DNA of 64,000 nucleotides from Parabacteroides sp. (GTDB lineage Bacteria; Bacteroidota; Bacteroidia; Bacteroidales; Tannerellaceae), in contig DXVO01000021.1 in assembly GCA_019417325.1 (NCBI GenBank), positions 160,712-224,711 of the forward strand. The letters run 5' to 3'. The notes under the pieces are model-generated. The model was not told the origin of the DNA. It made no database searches and saw nothing but the letters and a program-made list of their open reading frames with translations. Both the position numbers and the translations under genes were made by a program. Below, piece by piece: positions 42,345 through 50,427 of the stretch. Each line of letters begins with the position of its first letter. Positions within the stretch are counted from its first letter, which is position 1.

Positions 42345-42352
42345 CAAAAATA
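42345..42352 (-). promoter_or_regulatory. Outward-facing -7 element near the left end of the segment
   Basis: The minus strand reads TATTTTTG (TAnnTTTG), pointing left out of the segment. No -33 at standard spacing. The direct repeats GTGCAAA at 42386-42392 and 42407-42413, 21 bases apart, lie upstream of it and look like an AraC-type binding pair. On inversion this element would point into the fimbrial operon. Confidence 0.35.
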
Positions 42353-42385
42353 CGGACTCCTGCTATTGCATGTTTTATAAAAAAA

Positions 42386-42413
42386 GTGCAAACTTTTATA
42401 TTAATGGTGCAAA
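42386..42413. promoter_or_regulatory. 21-bp-spaced direct repeats, candidate AraC-type binding site
   Basis: Two copies of GTGCAAA are two helical turns apart, between the AraC-type gene stop and the left inverted repeat. AraC-family proteins typically bind pairs of direct half-sites at about 21-base spacing. Binding by the neighbouring regulator is inferred. Confidence 0.4.
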
Positions 42414-42445
42414 GTGGCTTTTTTTATGACGAAACACTTAGATTT

Positions 42446-43291
42446 TTAAGGCTTTTCGCGCAACTCTTGTGGGGATTTACCGAATTGCCGTTTACAAAAT
42501 GTGCTTAGGTAAGCCTGTGAGGACATTTTGTATTCTGTAGCAATCTCGGTAAAAGATTTTTCCGTCAAAATTAAATCCCGGTAAATAAGCTCGGACTTCC
42601 GTTGAGTAATCCATTTATGCGCAGATTCCCCGAAAGCCTTTTTAAAACGTCGTTTAAACGTATCGATACTCAGGTTGGCATGGCTGGCAAATTCCGATAA
42701 ATCTTCTATCGATAAATAATGGGTGAGCACGAAGTCCTTGAAGTCTATATCTTTACCCAGCAGAGGATAAAAGAAAGCAGCCAGTTCTTCTTTGCTATAG
42801 TAAGCTCTGAGGAGAATGAACAACTCTTTCTCCATCAGCTCATGGAAATGTACACAGCACAAGCCATCATCCAGGCAGTCTTTTAAAAGTGTTGTAAATT
42901 GTCCGATTCGTTCATTAATAGGCAATAGAGTGAAATTGTAAATGAAATTTTCGGGGATAAAGTCAATAAGGTGACCGAATGAGAAACGGCTGCAAAAATC
43001 AATATTCTGAATGAAGGAGCAGCTTATGACTGTCGAATCTTCCAAAACTTTGACATAACAACAACTATTTCTCGGAAGGAGCGCCATTTCTCCGGCTCTC
43101 TGTATTTTGTCTTTGTGATTGTTGCAAGTAACAAGAGCTTTCCCTTTAACTAAAAAAATAATAACGGACCGGTCTACATTAATAAGTTGCGGAATATTGT
43201 TTTGGGTAAATTGAAGAACCTTGAATGTTGCGGATGTTTGTAATTTGTAGTTATAGCAAGTAGTATGTTCTTGCTTGTAAAACAGACTCAT
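42446..43291 (-). CDS. AraC-family transcriptional regulator inside the invertible segment
   Basis: A 281-residue protein, start ATG 43291 (a TTG at 43297 is less likely). The N-terminal cupin-like sensing half includes IIFLVKGKALVTCNNHKDKI. The C-terminal double helix-turn-helix has SIEDLSEFASHANLSIDTFK and FTEIATEYKMSSQAYLSTFC with the ending FGKSPQELR. No consensus minus-strand promoter is found upstream within the segment (43292-43489), so in this orientation it may be weakly expressed. After inversion it would lie behind the fixed promoter at 42235-42266 and read toward the fimbrial genes. Confidence 0.9.
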   Translation of the reverse strand: MSLFYKQEHTTCYNYKLQTSATFKVLQFTQNNIPQLINVDRSVIIFLVKGKALVTCNNHKDKIQRAGEMALLPRNSCCYVKVLEDSTVISCSFIQNIDFCSRFSFGHLIDFIPENFIYNFTLLPINERIGQFTTLLKDCLDDGLCCVHFHELMEKELFILLRAYYSKEELAAFFYPLLGKDIDFKDFVLTHYLSIEDLSEFASHANLSIDTFKRRFKKAFGESAHKWITQRKSELIYRDLILTEKSFTEIATEYKMSSQAYLSTFCKRQFGKSPQELREKP

Positions 43292-43381
43292 AAGCAAATT
43301 GTTTTAAAATTGTTTGAAGAGTATATTTACTTTATGAAATGGTATTTTTTCTGATTGTAAGTTTATTTACAGTAAATTATA

Positions 43382-43416
43382 CTGAGAATTAAACTCAGGT
43401 AACTCATTTATGTTTG
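43382..43416 (+). promoter_or_regulatory. Promoter of the fimbrial locus inside the invertible segment
   Basis: -7 TATGTTTG at 43409-43416 points right, out of the segment, about 128 bases before the first fimbrial gene. It is preceded by the dyad CTGAG (43382-43386)/CTCAG (43394-43398), which overlaps the -33 region and could be a regulator site. No canonical TTTG is present at -33, consistent with an activator-dependent promoter. The sequenced orientation is therefore probably the ON state. Confidence 0.5.
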
Positions 43417-43489
43417 AAATTTTGTTTGAAATGATTTATTAGCTGTAATCATAATAGATTAATTATGAATTATATAATAAGGCATCCTG

Positions 43490-43518
43490 TTTCCTATTCC
43501 ACCTCTTGTAAAGAGGAA
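43490..43518 (-). repeat. Right 29-bp inverted repeat of the switch
   Basis: A perfect reverse complement of 42295-42323. Its right edge is 35 bases before the ATG at 43553, so only the 5' leader of the fimbrial transcript changes on inversion. Confidence 0.95.
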
Positions 43519-43552
43519 TATTATTGACACTCATATTATAGGGATGCACATA

Positions 43553-44086
43553 ATGAAAAAAATACTACTATCTATCTTATTTACAGTCGGAATTTCAGCG
43601 GGTTGTCTTGCACAGGACGTAGCGCTGAAAACCAATGCCCTTTACTGGCTTGCCACAACTCCCAATTTGGGGGTGGAGGTTGCCTTGAGCAATAAAGTAA
43701 CGTTAGAACTTTCCGGCGCCTATAATCCCTGGACTTTCAAGGACGACAAAAAGATGCATTTCTGGTTGGTGCAGCCCGAAGTCAAATACTGGCTGTGTGA
43801 AAAGTTCGAAGGACATTTTATCGGGCTGCATGCGCATGGGGCACAATATTTCGGAGGATTCAGCGACAAGCGTTATGATGGTTACCTTGCCGGGGGAGGT
43901 TTTACCTACGGCTATAACTGGATGCTTTCGCCCCATTGGAACCTCGAAGCGGCTATCGGCATCGGTTATGCAAGACTCTGGTATAAGGAAAGCGACCGTA
44001 TCCCCTGCCTGAAATGCTACGAAAACAGGCATAAAAACTATTTCGGCCCAACGAAAGCCGCCCTCTCTCTTATTTACATCTTCTAA
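43553..44086 (+). CDS. DUF3575 protein, first gene of the fimbrial locus
   Basis: A 177-residue protein; the start at ATG 43553 gives MKKILLSILFTVGISAGCLA as signal peptide (an in-frame ATG at 43544 adds three residues). The body is a small outer-membrane-type beta barrel: LKTNALYWLATTPNLGVEVA, VQPEVKYWLCEKFEGHFIGL, GGGFTYGYNWML and C-terminal SLIYIF. DUF3575 proteins commonly open Bacteroidales fimbrial clusters and may help surface assembly. It is in an operon with the next gene, 22 bases away. Confidence 0.85.
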   Translation: MKKILLSILFTVGISAGCLAQDVALKTNALYWLATTPNLGVEVALSNKVTLELSGAYNPWTFKDDKKMHFWLVQPEVKYWLCEKFEGHFIGLHAHGAQYFGGFSDKRYDGYLAGGGFTYGYNWMLSPHWNLEAAIGIGYARLWYKESDRIPCLKCYENRHKNYFGPTKAALSLIYIF

Positions 44087-44108
44087 TTCTAAATTCCGGA
44101 TAAAGCTC

Positions 44109-45881
44109 ATGAAAAAGATACAATATATACCACTTGTTGCCGTCTCCTTAAGTTTGTTGGCAGGATGCGCCACGTCAAACAGGCAGGCAGGAAAGAACAT
44201 AACTGCCACACCGGGCTTTCACACACTCACGCCCGACAGCCTGTACCGGGTGGGTATGGACTTGGTTTTTCATATCCCGGAGCATTACTTCTCCAAAAGG
44301 AGCCGCCTTGTCATCGTCCCGCAGTTAGTGGCGGACGGTACGGTAAAAGAGGAATATGCACCGCTCGTTCTGGATGCTCCTATTTATGATAAAAAGGTAT
44401 ATCGCAAAAAAATACTGCATGGTTATGAGGACCCTTACGAAGGAAAAGCGGTGAAAGCGGATAAAACGTCCCACGCTTTTGAATTGCCCTACCGGGAAAC
44501 GGTACAACTGCCGGAAGGAGTAGAAGAGGGGCGGTTTGTAGCTGTTGTTTCGACGGATGGTTGCGGGCAGTGTTCCGGTATCGATACGCTGGAAATTGCA
44601 GCAATCAGCAATCCGGTAACCTTGATGGAGGACCTGAAAGAATCGCTCGAACTCTCTTGGATAGAACCGGAATTTGTTATCCGTCCAAAAATAATGGAGG
44701 GTAGAGGCGTAGCCAACCTGCAATTCGGCATCAACCGGTCCGACATCAACATCTCCATGGGGAACAATCAAAAGGAACTGGACGGCATGGTTAAAACACT
44801 TGCCCCGGTTTTCTCGGATACACTGGCAACGGTAAACGGCATCACGATTACCGGTATGGCTTCCGCCGACGGTTCACTGGCGCTGAATACCGCATTGGCA
44901 CGCAACCGTGCCAATGCCGCTAAAGAGTGGCTTACCCGCCAACTGGGCATTAAGCCGGAGATGCAACGGCGGATTACCACCGGTTCGCGTCCTGAAGGTT
45001 GGGAGCCGGTTCTTGCCGCCATGACAGCTGCAGGCAATCCGGACTCCGCGGCCGTAAAAAATATTCTTGTGAAATACAATGACAGCAACGACGACATACA
45101 GGAACAATACATCCGCCGCCTTTCCTGCTGGAACGATATTAAAAACAACTATCTCCAGAAAGACCGCAATGTGGAGTATGTCTATACCTATACATTGAAA
45201 AGTTTTACAAGCGACAGCGAGTTGCTGGACATGTACAGCAAACGCCCGGATGCCTTCAACGAGGATGAACTGCTACGTGTGGCTGCACTTACCCCGTCGG
45301 CCGAAAAGAAAAAAGAGGTTTATGCAACCATCATCAACTATTTTCCCCAGTCGCAAGTTGCGGTAAACAATCTGGCTGTCCTCTATCTTCGCGAAGGAAA
45401 CACCAAGAAAGCGAAGGAGGTATTGAATACCCTTACGGAATATGCTCCCGAAACCCTGAACACGCTTGCCGCCAGCTATATCTATGCCGACGATTACGAA
45501 AAAGCTATCGAACTTTTGCAGGATACGGAGCTTCCTGTTGCACGCTATAACCTGGGATTACTCAAAGCAAAGAAACGCCAATTCGGGGAAGCCTATGAAC
45601 TGCTCCGTCCGTTTGCCGACCTGAACAGTGCTATTGTAGCCCTGAGCGTAAACCTGAACAGTGAGGCGGATCATATCTTATCCGCTTTGGATGACAGCAA
45701 TCCGGTTGCCGAATATGTTCGTTCGCTTGTTGCCGCACGGCTGGAAAATGATGCTACATTTTACAAACATATTCCTAACGCATGTACAGACCCGGCTCTG
45801 CGCAAACGTGCCACGGGTGAACCGGATTTCTTCCGTTACCGCAGTGAAGAACCGTTCCGTGCATTGGTAAACCAAAGATGA
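44109..45881 (+). CDS. DUF3868 / OmpA-like lipoprotein with C-terminal repeats
   Basis: A 590-residue protein with a lipoprotein signal (SLSLLAGC, Cys19). A DUF3868 region (DLVFHIPEHYFSKRSRLVIV...) is followed by an OmpA-like segment (about 205-300; GITITGMASADGSLALNTAL and RANAAKEWL). TPR-like helices (about 400-540; VAVNNLAVLYLREGNTKKAK) follow. It probably anchors to peptidoglycan or the outer membrane and assists fimbrial export. It overlaps no gene and lies four bases before the FimB-like gene. Confidence 0.85.
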   Translation: MKKIQYIPLVAVSLSLLAGCATSNRQAGKNITATPGFHTLTPDSLYRVGMDLVFHIPEHYFSKRSRLVIVPQLVADGTVKEEYAPLVLDAPIYDKKVYRKKILHGYEDPYEGKAVKADKTSHAFELPYRETVQLPEGVEEGRFVAVVSTDGCGQCSGIDTLEIAAISNPVTLMEDLKESLELSWIEPEFVIRPKIMEGRGVANLQFGINRSDINISMGNNQKELDGMVKTLAPVFSDTLATVNGITITGMASADGSLALNTALARNRANAAKEWLTRQLGIKPEMQRRITTGSRPEGWEPVLAAMTAAGNPDSAAVKNILVKYNDSNDDIQEQYIRRLSCWNDIKNNYLQKDRNVEYVYTYTLKSFTSDSELLDMYSKRPDAFNEDELLRVAALTPSAEKKKEVYATIINYFPQSQVAVNNLAVLYLREGNTKKAKEVLNTLTEYAPETLNTLAASYIYADDYEKAIELLQDTELPVARYNLGLLKAKKRQFGEAYELLRPFADLNSAIVALSVNLNSEADHILSALDDSNPVAEYVRSLVAARLENDATFYKHIPNACTDPALRKRATGEPDFFRYRSEEPFRALVNQR

Positions 45882-45885
45882 AATC

Positions 45886-46779
45886 ATGGAGATAAAAAAG
45901 ATAACATACACAGCATTATTGCTCGCCTTATACGGCTTTTCATCCTGCCTGAGAGACAAGATTGAAGATTGTCCGCCCTTGCAGGTCTGCATCGAGGTAA
46001 AAGACAAGAACTATTCCAATGTGGATAAAGTGGAATTGGAAGAGAAGAAAAGCGAAGCGCTTGCTTTCCGCGAATACGTCCCTACGCTCTATTATATCCT
46101 GCGCGATGCTGCAACCGGTGAGGTAGTAGAAGAAAAAGGCGTGTTCGACGTCACAGGCGACGGGAAAAATTGCCCGCTCACTTTCTGCGATTGCATTCCG
46201 CACGGTAAATATATGCTGACTGTTTGGGGCGGCCTGGATGATGTTACCCCACTTGGAGATGACCCGCTTGCTGCCCTTTTGCATGCGGAAAACGAAGAGG
46301 GCGCCGATATTTATCTGACACACGACACGCTGCTGTATGATGCCTGGAATAATAACCAGCGAGTAGAAATGGAACGTACCAAAGGCAAACTTATTGTCCG
46401 TATGGAGAACCTGCCGGATAATGTAAACTATTCCACAAAGACTATCGACGGTGTCTATGCAAATGTAAACCATCAGTTTAAATACAGCGGTACGGCATCC
46501 GTATCTAAGTCGTTTGAATGGAAACCGACATCCGAAGTGACAACAAAAACACTTCTTGCCCCTTCCCTGAAAGAAAACAGTTCGGTGGTAAACCTGAATT
46601 TTTACGACCAGCCGGATAAACAGACACCAATCCTGAACCCCGGTGATATAAAGGTAACGATGAAACGGAATGAACTGACAGTATTGAAATACGTGTACGA
46701 CGACGGGCAGGGGGAAATCGCCTGCTATATACTGGTAAATGGAAAATGGGAACTGATACACAGCATGATTGTAGATTAA
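45886..46779 (+). CDS. FimB/Mfa2-like fimbrial anchor lipoprotein
   Basis: A 297-residue protein with a lipobox (YGFSSC, Cys21). The pattern LYYILRDAATGEVVEEKG, CDCIPHGKYMLTVWGG and the two beta-sandwich domains match the FimB/Mfa2 anchor subunits that terminate and anchor the fimbrial shaft in the outer membrane. It directly precedes the major fimbrillin gene, as in other Bacteroidales clusters. Confidence 0.85.
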   Translation: MEIKKITYTALLLALYGFSSCLRDKIEDCPPLQVCIEVKDKNYSNVDKVELEEKKSEALAFREYVPTLYYILRDAATGEVVEEKGVFDVTGDGKNCPLTFCDCIPHGKYMLTVWGGLDDVTPLGDDPLAALLHAENEEGADIYLTHDTLLYDAWNNNQRVEMERTKGKLIVRMENLPDNVNYSTKTIDGVYANVNHQFKYSGTASVSKSFEWKPTSEVTTKTLLAPSLKENSSVVNLNFYDQPDKQTPILNPGDIKVTMKRNELTVLKYVYDDGQGEIACYILVNGKWELIHSMIVD

Positions 46780-46815
46780 TTTGAACAGGATATTTAATTT
46801 AACTCATTATTGAAA

Positions 46816-48195
46816 ATGACAAAGAAGAATTATTTTTTAGGTGTAATGGCAGCCGGAATGGTGCTGTTTACCGCATGTAACAAGGAAGATGGAATTATCG
46901 ACAATGGTCCTCTTGAAGCGGATGCAACTGCTCAGGAGCTGGTATTACAAATTTCAAGCTCCGGCGACGGATTGGCCACAAAGGCAGGACGCCCGCTGTA
47001 TGCTGCGGATGCAGCACAGCAAGTCGACTTTGTGAAAGTGATTATTTATGATGCGGCTGGAGGTGCAAACTCTGCCATTAAATATGCCAAACTTATTGAT
47101 AAGTGGATGGGGAATGACGCAGTTAGTACGCCTTATACAGACGGAAGGCAATACACTCTTTCACTAAAAGGCACTGATAAATTGGGACAAGGCTCCTACA
47201 AAGTCGTAGCCGTCGGTTATAGCGATAATACCGGATATGGAAAATTCTCACCGGATTTGACAACGTTGGTAAAAGCCGAAACGCCGGTTGTATATTCTGC
47301 AATTTCAGGAACAATAACGGGGGATGCCGAAGAAGTTTTTGCAGGCGAAGCCGATTTAACAGTTGATCAGAATGGTCAATTTACATTTACCACTGGTGAG
47401 AATGGTGTAGTCGTTACCCTGCATCGCCAAGTGGCCGGTGGTTTCGGATACTTTACCAATATTCCGGCAAGTGTTGACGGGAAAGATGCTGCATCACTTC
47501 GGTTAGTGACAAGAACCAAAAACACAAAGGTGAATTTCACTGATTTCAACAGCAGCTTTACGACAACTGGCACTGGTGCGATGTATATTGTCAATGGAGA
47601 AACTCCTGCAACAGCCGATACTAAATTTAATGGTAGTGCTGGTAATGATGGCAATGTATTATATACAATCGCGCTCTCTGATTGGTTTGATAATGGAGAT
47701 AATGGAAAGTTGGATGCTAATGAGGATGGTTTCCTTACTTATTCTGTAACAACAGGACAAGGTGATAAATGGAAACATGCAACAGGCGTTAATACGGCAG
47801 TTGTGAAAGGCTCTGTCTTTGCTGGAAAATTTATGATTCCGTTTGGATTGGCTACTGGTAAAAATACAATGGAACTCCAGTTGTTGGCAGAGGATGGTTC
47901 TATCCTGAAAACTTGGGGCGTTAAGATTCCGGCGGGTGATGTTGCTGCAGGCAAAAATGATCCGGAAAAAAATGATGAAAGCGTATCTGTTTTCAACGTT
48001 GTCCGTAACCACATGTACAATCTGGGAGTAAAAACAGAGCACACTCCAAATATTCCGGGAACTACCGAGCCTGATCCAGACCCGGAAAATCCAACTCCGG
48101 GAACCGACAATCCGGAAGACCTGTCCAAAGGTCAGGACTTGATTTTGAAAGTAAATGCAAACTGGGAAGTCATCCATAAATTGGAATTAGACTAA
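46816..48195 (+). CDS. Major Mfa1-type fimbrillin
   Basis: A 459-residue protein, start ATG 46816 (MTKKNYFLGVMAAGMVLFTAC). The lipobox Cys is followed by a prodomain; a processing Arg lies near RPLYAADAAQQVDFVKVIIY. Two transthyretin-like domains follow, then NVVRNHMYNLGVKTE, a proline-rich EPDPDPENPTPGTDNPED linker and the last strand DLILKVNANWEVIHKLELD, a likely donor strand for polymerisation. It is probably the shaft subunit. Codon use and base composition in the middle are more AT-rich than in the flanking genes, suggesting sequence variation. Confidence 0.88.
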   Translation: MTKKNYFLGVMAAGMVLFTACNKEDGIIDNGPLEADATAQELVLQISSSGDGLATKAGRPLYAADAAQQVDFVKVIIYDAAGGANSAIKYAKLIDKWMGNDAVSTPYTDGRQYTLSLKGTDKLGQGSYKVVAVGYSDNTGYGKFSPDLTTLVKAETPVVYSAISGTITGDAEEVFAGEADLTVDQNGQFTFTTGENGVVVTLHRQVAGGFGYFTNIPASVDGKDAASLRLVTRTKNTKVNFTDFNSSFTTTGTGAMYIVNGETPATADTKFNGSAGNDGNVLYTIALSDWFDNGDNGKLDANEDGFLTYSVTTGQGDKWKHATGVNTAVVKGSVFAGKFMIPFGLATGKNTMELQLLAEDGSILKTWGVKIPAGDVAAGKNDPEKNDESVSVFNVVRNHMYNLGVKTEHTPNIPGTTEPDPDPENPTPGTDNPEDLSKGQDLILKVNANWEVIHKLELD

Positions 48196-48216
48196 GAAAC
48201 TCCAAACAAAACGTTC

Positions 48217-48339
48217 AAAAACGTTGCAGCACTCTTTCGTTCGCGAGCAAAATCTCCAAAAATATTGCAGGGAGTTTTTGTTTGCGAACGAAAACCTCAA
48301 AAATGATGCAGGAGCTTTTTGTTTGTAGGCGAAATCTCC
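48217..48339. repeat. Three imperfect 41-bp tandem repeats after the fimbrillin gene
   Basis: Copies start near 48217, 48258 and 48299, with the shared word TGCAG exactly 41 bases apart at 48225, 48266 and 48307. Partial flanking copies of CTCCAAACA lie at both sides (48199 and 48363). They fill the 228-base gap before the DUF6261 gene and may slow or partly stop transcription after the major subunit, or permit recombination. Confidence 0.7.
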
Positions 48340-48423
48340 AAACATGATTTTTGGACAGGGAAACTCCAAACAAAACCATCCTACACCATTTTCCAAGAAA
48401 AAATAACGAAATAACGAGCTATC

Positions 48424-49236
48424 ATGAAAGAAATCAATCTGAAATTCAACATCACACGTGCCCGGAACGCCGAACATTACCAGTTCCATTCCGATGTACT
48501 GGATATCATCACAACTGGTTTTGCCTCGGTTCAGAAGATAGACAGCCTGCGCGATACATACCAGCAACTGTTCGACACGGAGAACGAATGTTACCTCAGC
48601 AACCGTGCTTATAAAGATACGTTGGACATTGAAACAGCGGACAAAATGCGTGACGACCTGTTTCTCTATCTTTCGCAGACGATTGCAACCAGTAAACTAT
48701 GCCCGATAGCCGATAAGAAATCGGCAGCCCAAACATTGGATTACGTCATCGACCCGTATCGCGGCGCCCCCCGTCTGAATTATGCCTCCAATACTGCCGC
48801 CATACAGGATTTCATACTCAAAATCCGTGAAGCAAGAAACTCCGATGCCATCAATGCCCTTGGATTGAAAGAGGCTGTCGATGCGTTGGAAGAAGCCAAC
48901 AAGGCCTTCAACGCTCTCTATTCCGGGCGCTCCACAGAAGTTCTTTCCCGCGCTACTTCCGAGAAGATGAAATCCATTCGTCCGCAAGTGGACAAAGCCT
49001 ACAAGGAAACCGTTTCAGCCATCAACGCCCTTTACAAGGTAAACGCGCTGATTACTAAAAACCGCGATGTTGAAATGCAACTCGAAACGGTAATAGACAA
49101 AATCAACGCTATCATTATCCAATTGCAGAAAACTCTTTCGCGTGCCGGCGTAGGGGCAAAAAACAATCTGCAACCGGGCGATAACAAACCGGGCGGCAAT
49201 CAGGAAAGTGATGGCGACAAACCGGAAGAACTCTGA
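48424..49236 (+). CDS. DUF6261-family protein
   Basis: A 270-residue soluble helical protein (KEINLKFNITRARNAEHYQF; VIDKINAIIIQLQKTLSRAG) with a Gly/Asn/Asp-rich tail. There is no signal peptide, which is odd inside a cluster of secreted lipoproteins. The DUF6261 assignment is from memory. These proteins recur in Bacteroidales near fimbrial and mobile loci; function unknown. Confidence 0.75.
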   Translation: MKEINLKFNITRARNAEHYQFHSDVLDIITTGFASVQKIDSLRDTYQQLFDTENECYLSNRAYKDTLDIETADKMRDDLFLYLSQTIATSKLCPIADKKSAAQTLDYVIDPYRGAPRLNYASNTAAIQDFILKIREARNSDAINALGLKEAVDALEEANKAFNALYSGRSTEVLSRATSEKMKSIRPQVDKAYKETVSAINALYKVNALITKNRDVEMQLETVIDKINAIIIQLQKTLSRAGVGAKNNLQPGDNKPGGNQESDGDKPEEL

Positions 49237-49276
49237 TTATTTAATTAAACGGACCTAATTATTTTATAGAAAATAC

Positions 49277-50416
49277 ATGGAGATGAAAACGATACGCTAT
49301 TTATTATTATTGATCCCTTTGCTTCTGGTTGCATGCTCGCCGGACGACACAATCGTCCCCGAAGCCGGCAAGGAAGGAAACATAACTTTCACCTTCACGA
49401 CCGAAAGCAGGGCAAAAACAAAGACTGTCCTCGAAAATTCAGCGAGCACTTCCGATGGCAAGCAGCATGTATCCACTGTTTATCTCTATGTATTTGATGC
49501 CTCCGGTACATGTACCCGGGTTGATAACGTTCCCTGGCCCTCCCCATCGAGCGTAGAAGTCAACTATCAAACAGTTTCCCGTATCTATTCCACAACGCTT
49601 CCGGCAGGCGATTATACTTTCCTTGCCGTTGGTCTGGATGACGCTTCGGGTACAACCTATAACTTGCCTGATGCTATCATGGTAGGTTCCTCTCTTACTA
49701 ACGCCACTGTAATGCTTGCCACAGGAAAAACAAAAGAAGACATTGCAACATCGGAACTCTTTGCCGGTTCCCTCAATGCTACCCTAAAAGAAAGCCTCAA
49801 TACGCCTGTTACGATTAACTTCTACCGCAGGGTTGCCGGTGTGATGGGGTGGTTTACGAACATTCCTCCTGATGTATCCAAAATACAAATTAGCCTGTAT
49901 ACCCGGCAAAATAAAAGTGGATACCTCATAGCACAACCAGAAGGGGAGAATTATCCTTCCGGAATTAGTAATCCTTATAATTTTAAAGACTATATAACCG
50001 ATGCCATAAGCAGTGAAGAAGCAGATAAAATTATTGTATCAACGGATGTCCCGGCAAATACGGATGCAGCAACTGTAATATCGGCCGGTTCATATATACT
50101 TCCTGCTGCTGCACCGGCAGTAGGTGACGGAACAGAATTTACTTTGCAGGTTCGACTGCTTGGATCTGATAATTCCATACGAAAGACAATACGTGCAAAA
50201 ATGAAAGAGGGAGACGGCTTATACATTCCTCCTTCTGGAGCTGGAACCGGAATAATAGATACAGGAGGTCCTTATCGCTTCCCGATAGTAGCCAATCATT
50301 TCTATAGCATCGGGACACAGGAGGTTCCGGTGGATTTGAATCCGGGAACAGGGGATGATATATATATTACAGTGAATCCTGACTGGCATTATGAAATAGA
50401 ACTTCCTATGGAATAA
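49277..50416 (+). CDS. Minor fimbrillin-family subunit
   Basis: A 379-residue protein with a lipobox (LLLVAC, Cys20). FTFTTESRAKTKTVL holds a possible Arg processing site. The end FPIVANHFYSIGTQEVPVDL then DDIYITVNPDWHYEIELPME closely follows the plan of the major subunit C-terminus, so it is a paralogue able to use donor-strand joining. A probable accessory subunit between shaft and tip. Confidence 0.82.
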   Translation: MEMKTIRYLLLLIPLLLVACSPDDTIVPEAGKEGNITFTFTTESRAKTKTVLENSASTSDGKQHVSTVYLYVFDASGTCTRVDNVPWPSPSSVEVNYQTVSRIYSTTLPAGDYTFLAVGLDDASGTTYNLPDAIMVGSSLTNATVMLATGKTKEDIATSELFAGSLNATLKESLNTPVTINFYRRVAGVMGWFTNIPPDVSKIQISLYTRQNKSGYLIAQPEGENYPSGISNPYNFKDYITDAISSEEADKIIVSTDVPANTDAATVISAGSYILPAAAPAVGDGTEFTLQVRLLGSDNSIRKTIRAKMKEGDGLYIPPSGAGTGIIDTGGPYRFPIVANHFYSIGTQEVPVDLNPGTGDDIYITVNPDWHYEIELPME

Positions 50417-50427
50417 CAGTATAAGAT

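Larger units (their letters stand above)
42295..43518. mobile_element. Invertible DNA segment with regulator gene
   Basis: Perfect 29-bp inverted repeats bound 1166 bases holding the AraC-type gene and the likely promoter of the fimbrial locus. A tyrosine recombinase gene ends 43 bases to the left, and the first fimbrial gene starts 35 bases to the right. Promoter inversion by tyrosine recombinases controls surface structures in Bacteroidales. Here the invertible piece is about five times the usual 150-250 bases and includes a coding gene. Confidence 0.85.

Noticed and set aside
45940..46761. 273-codon open frame on the minus strand
   Set aside because: Antisense to the FimB/Mfa2-like gene; composition is not protein-like.
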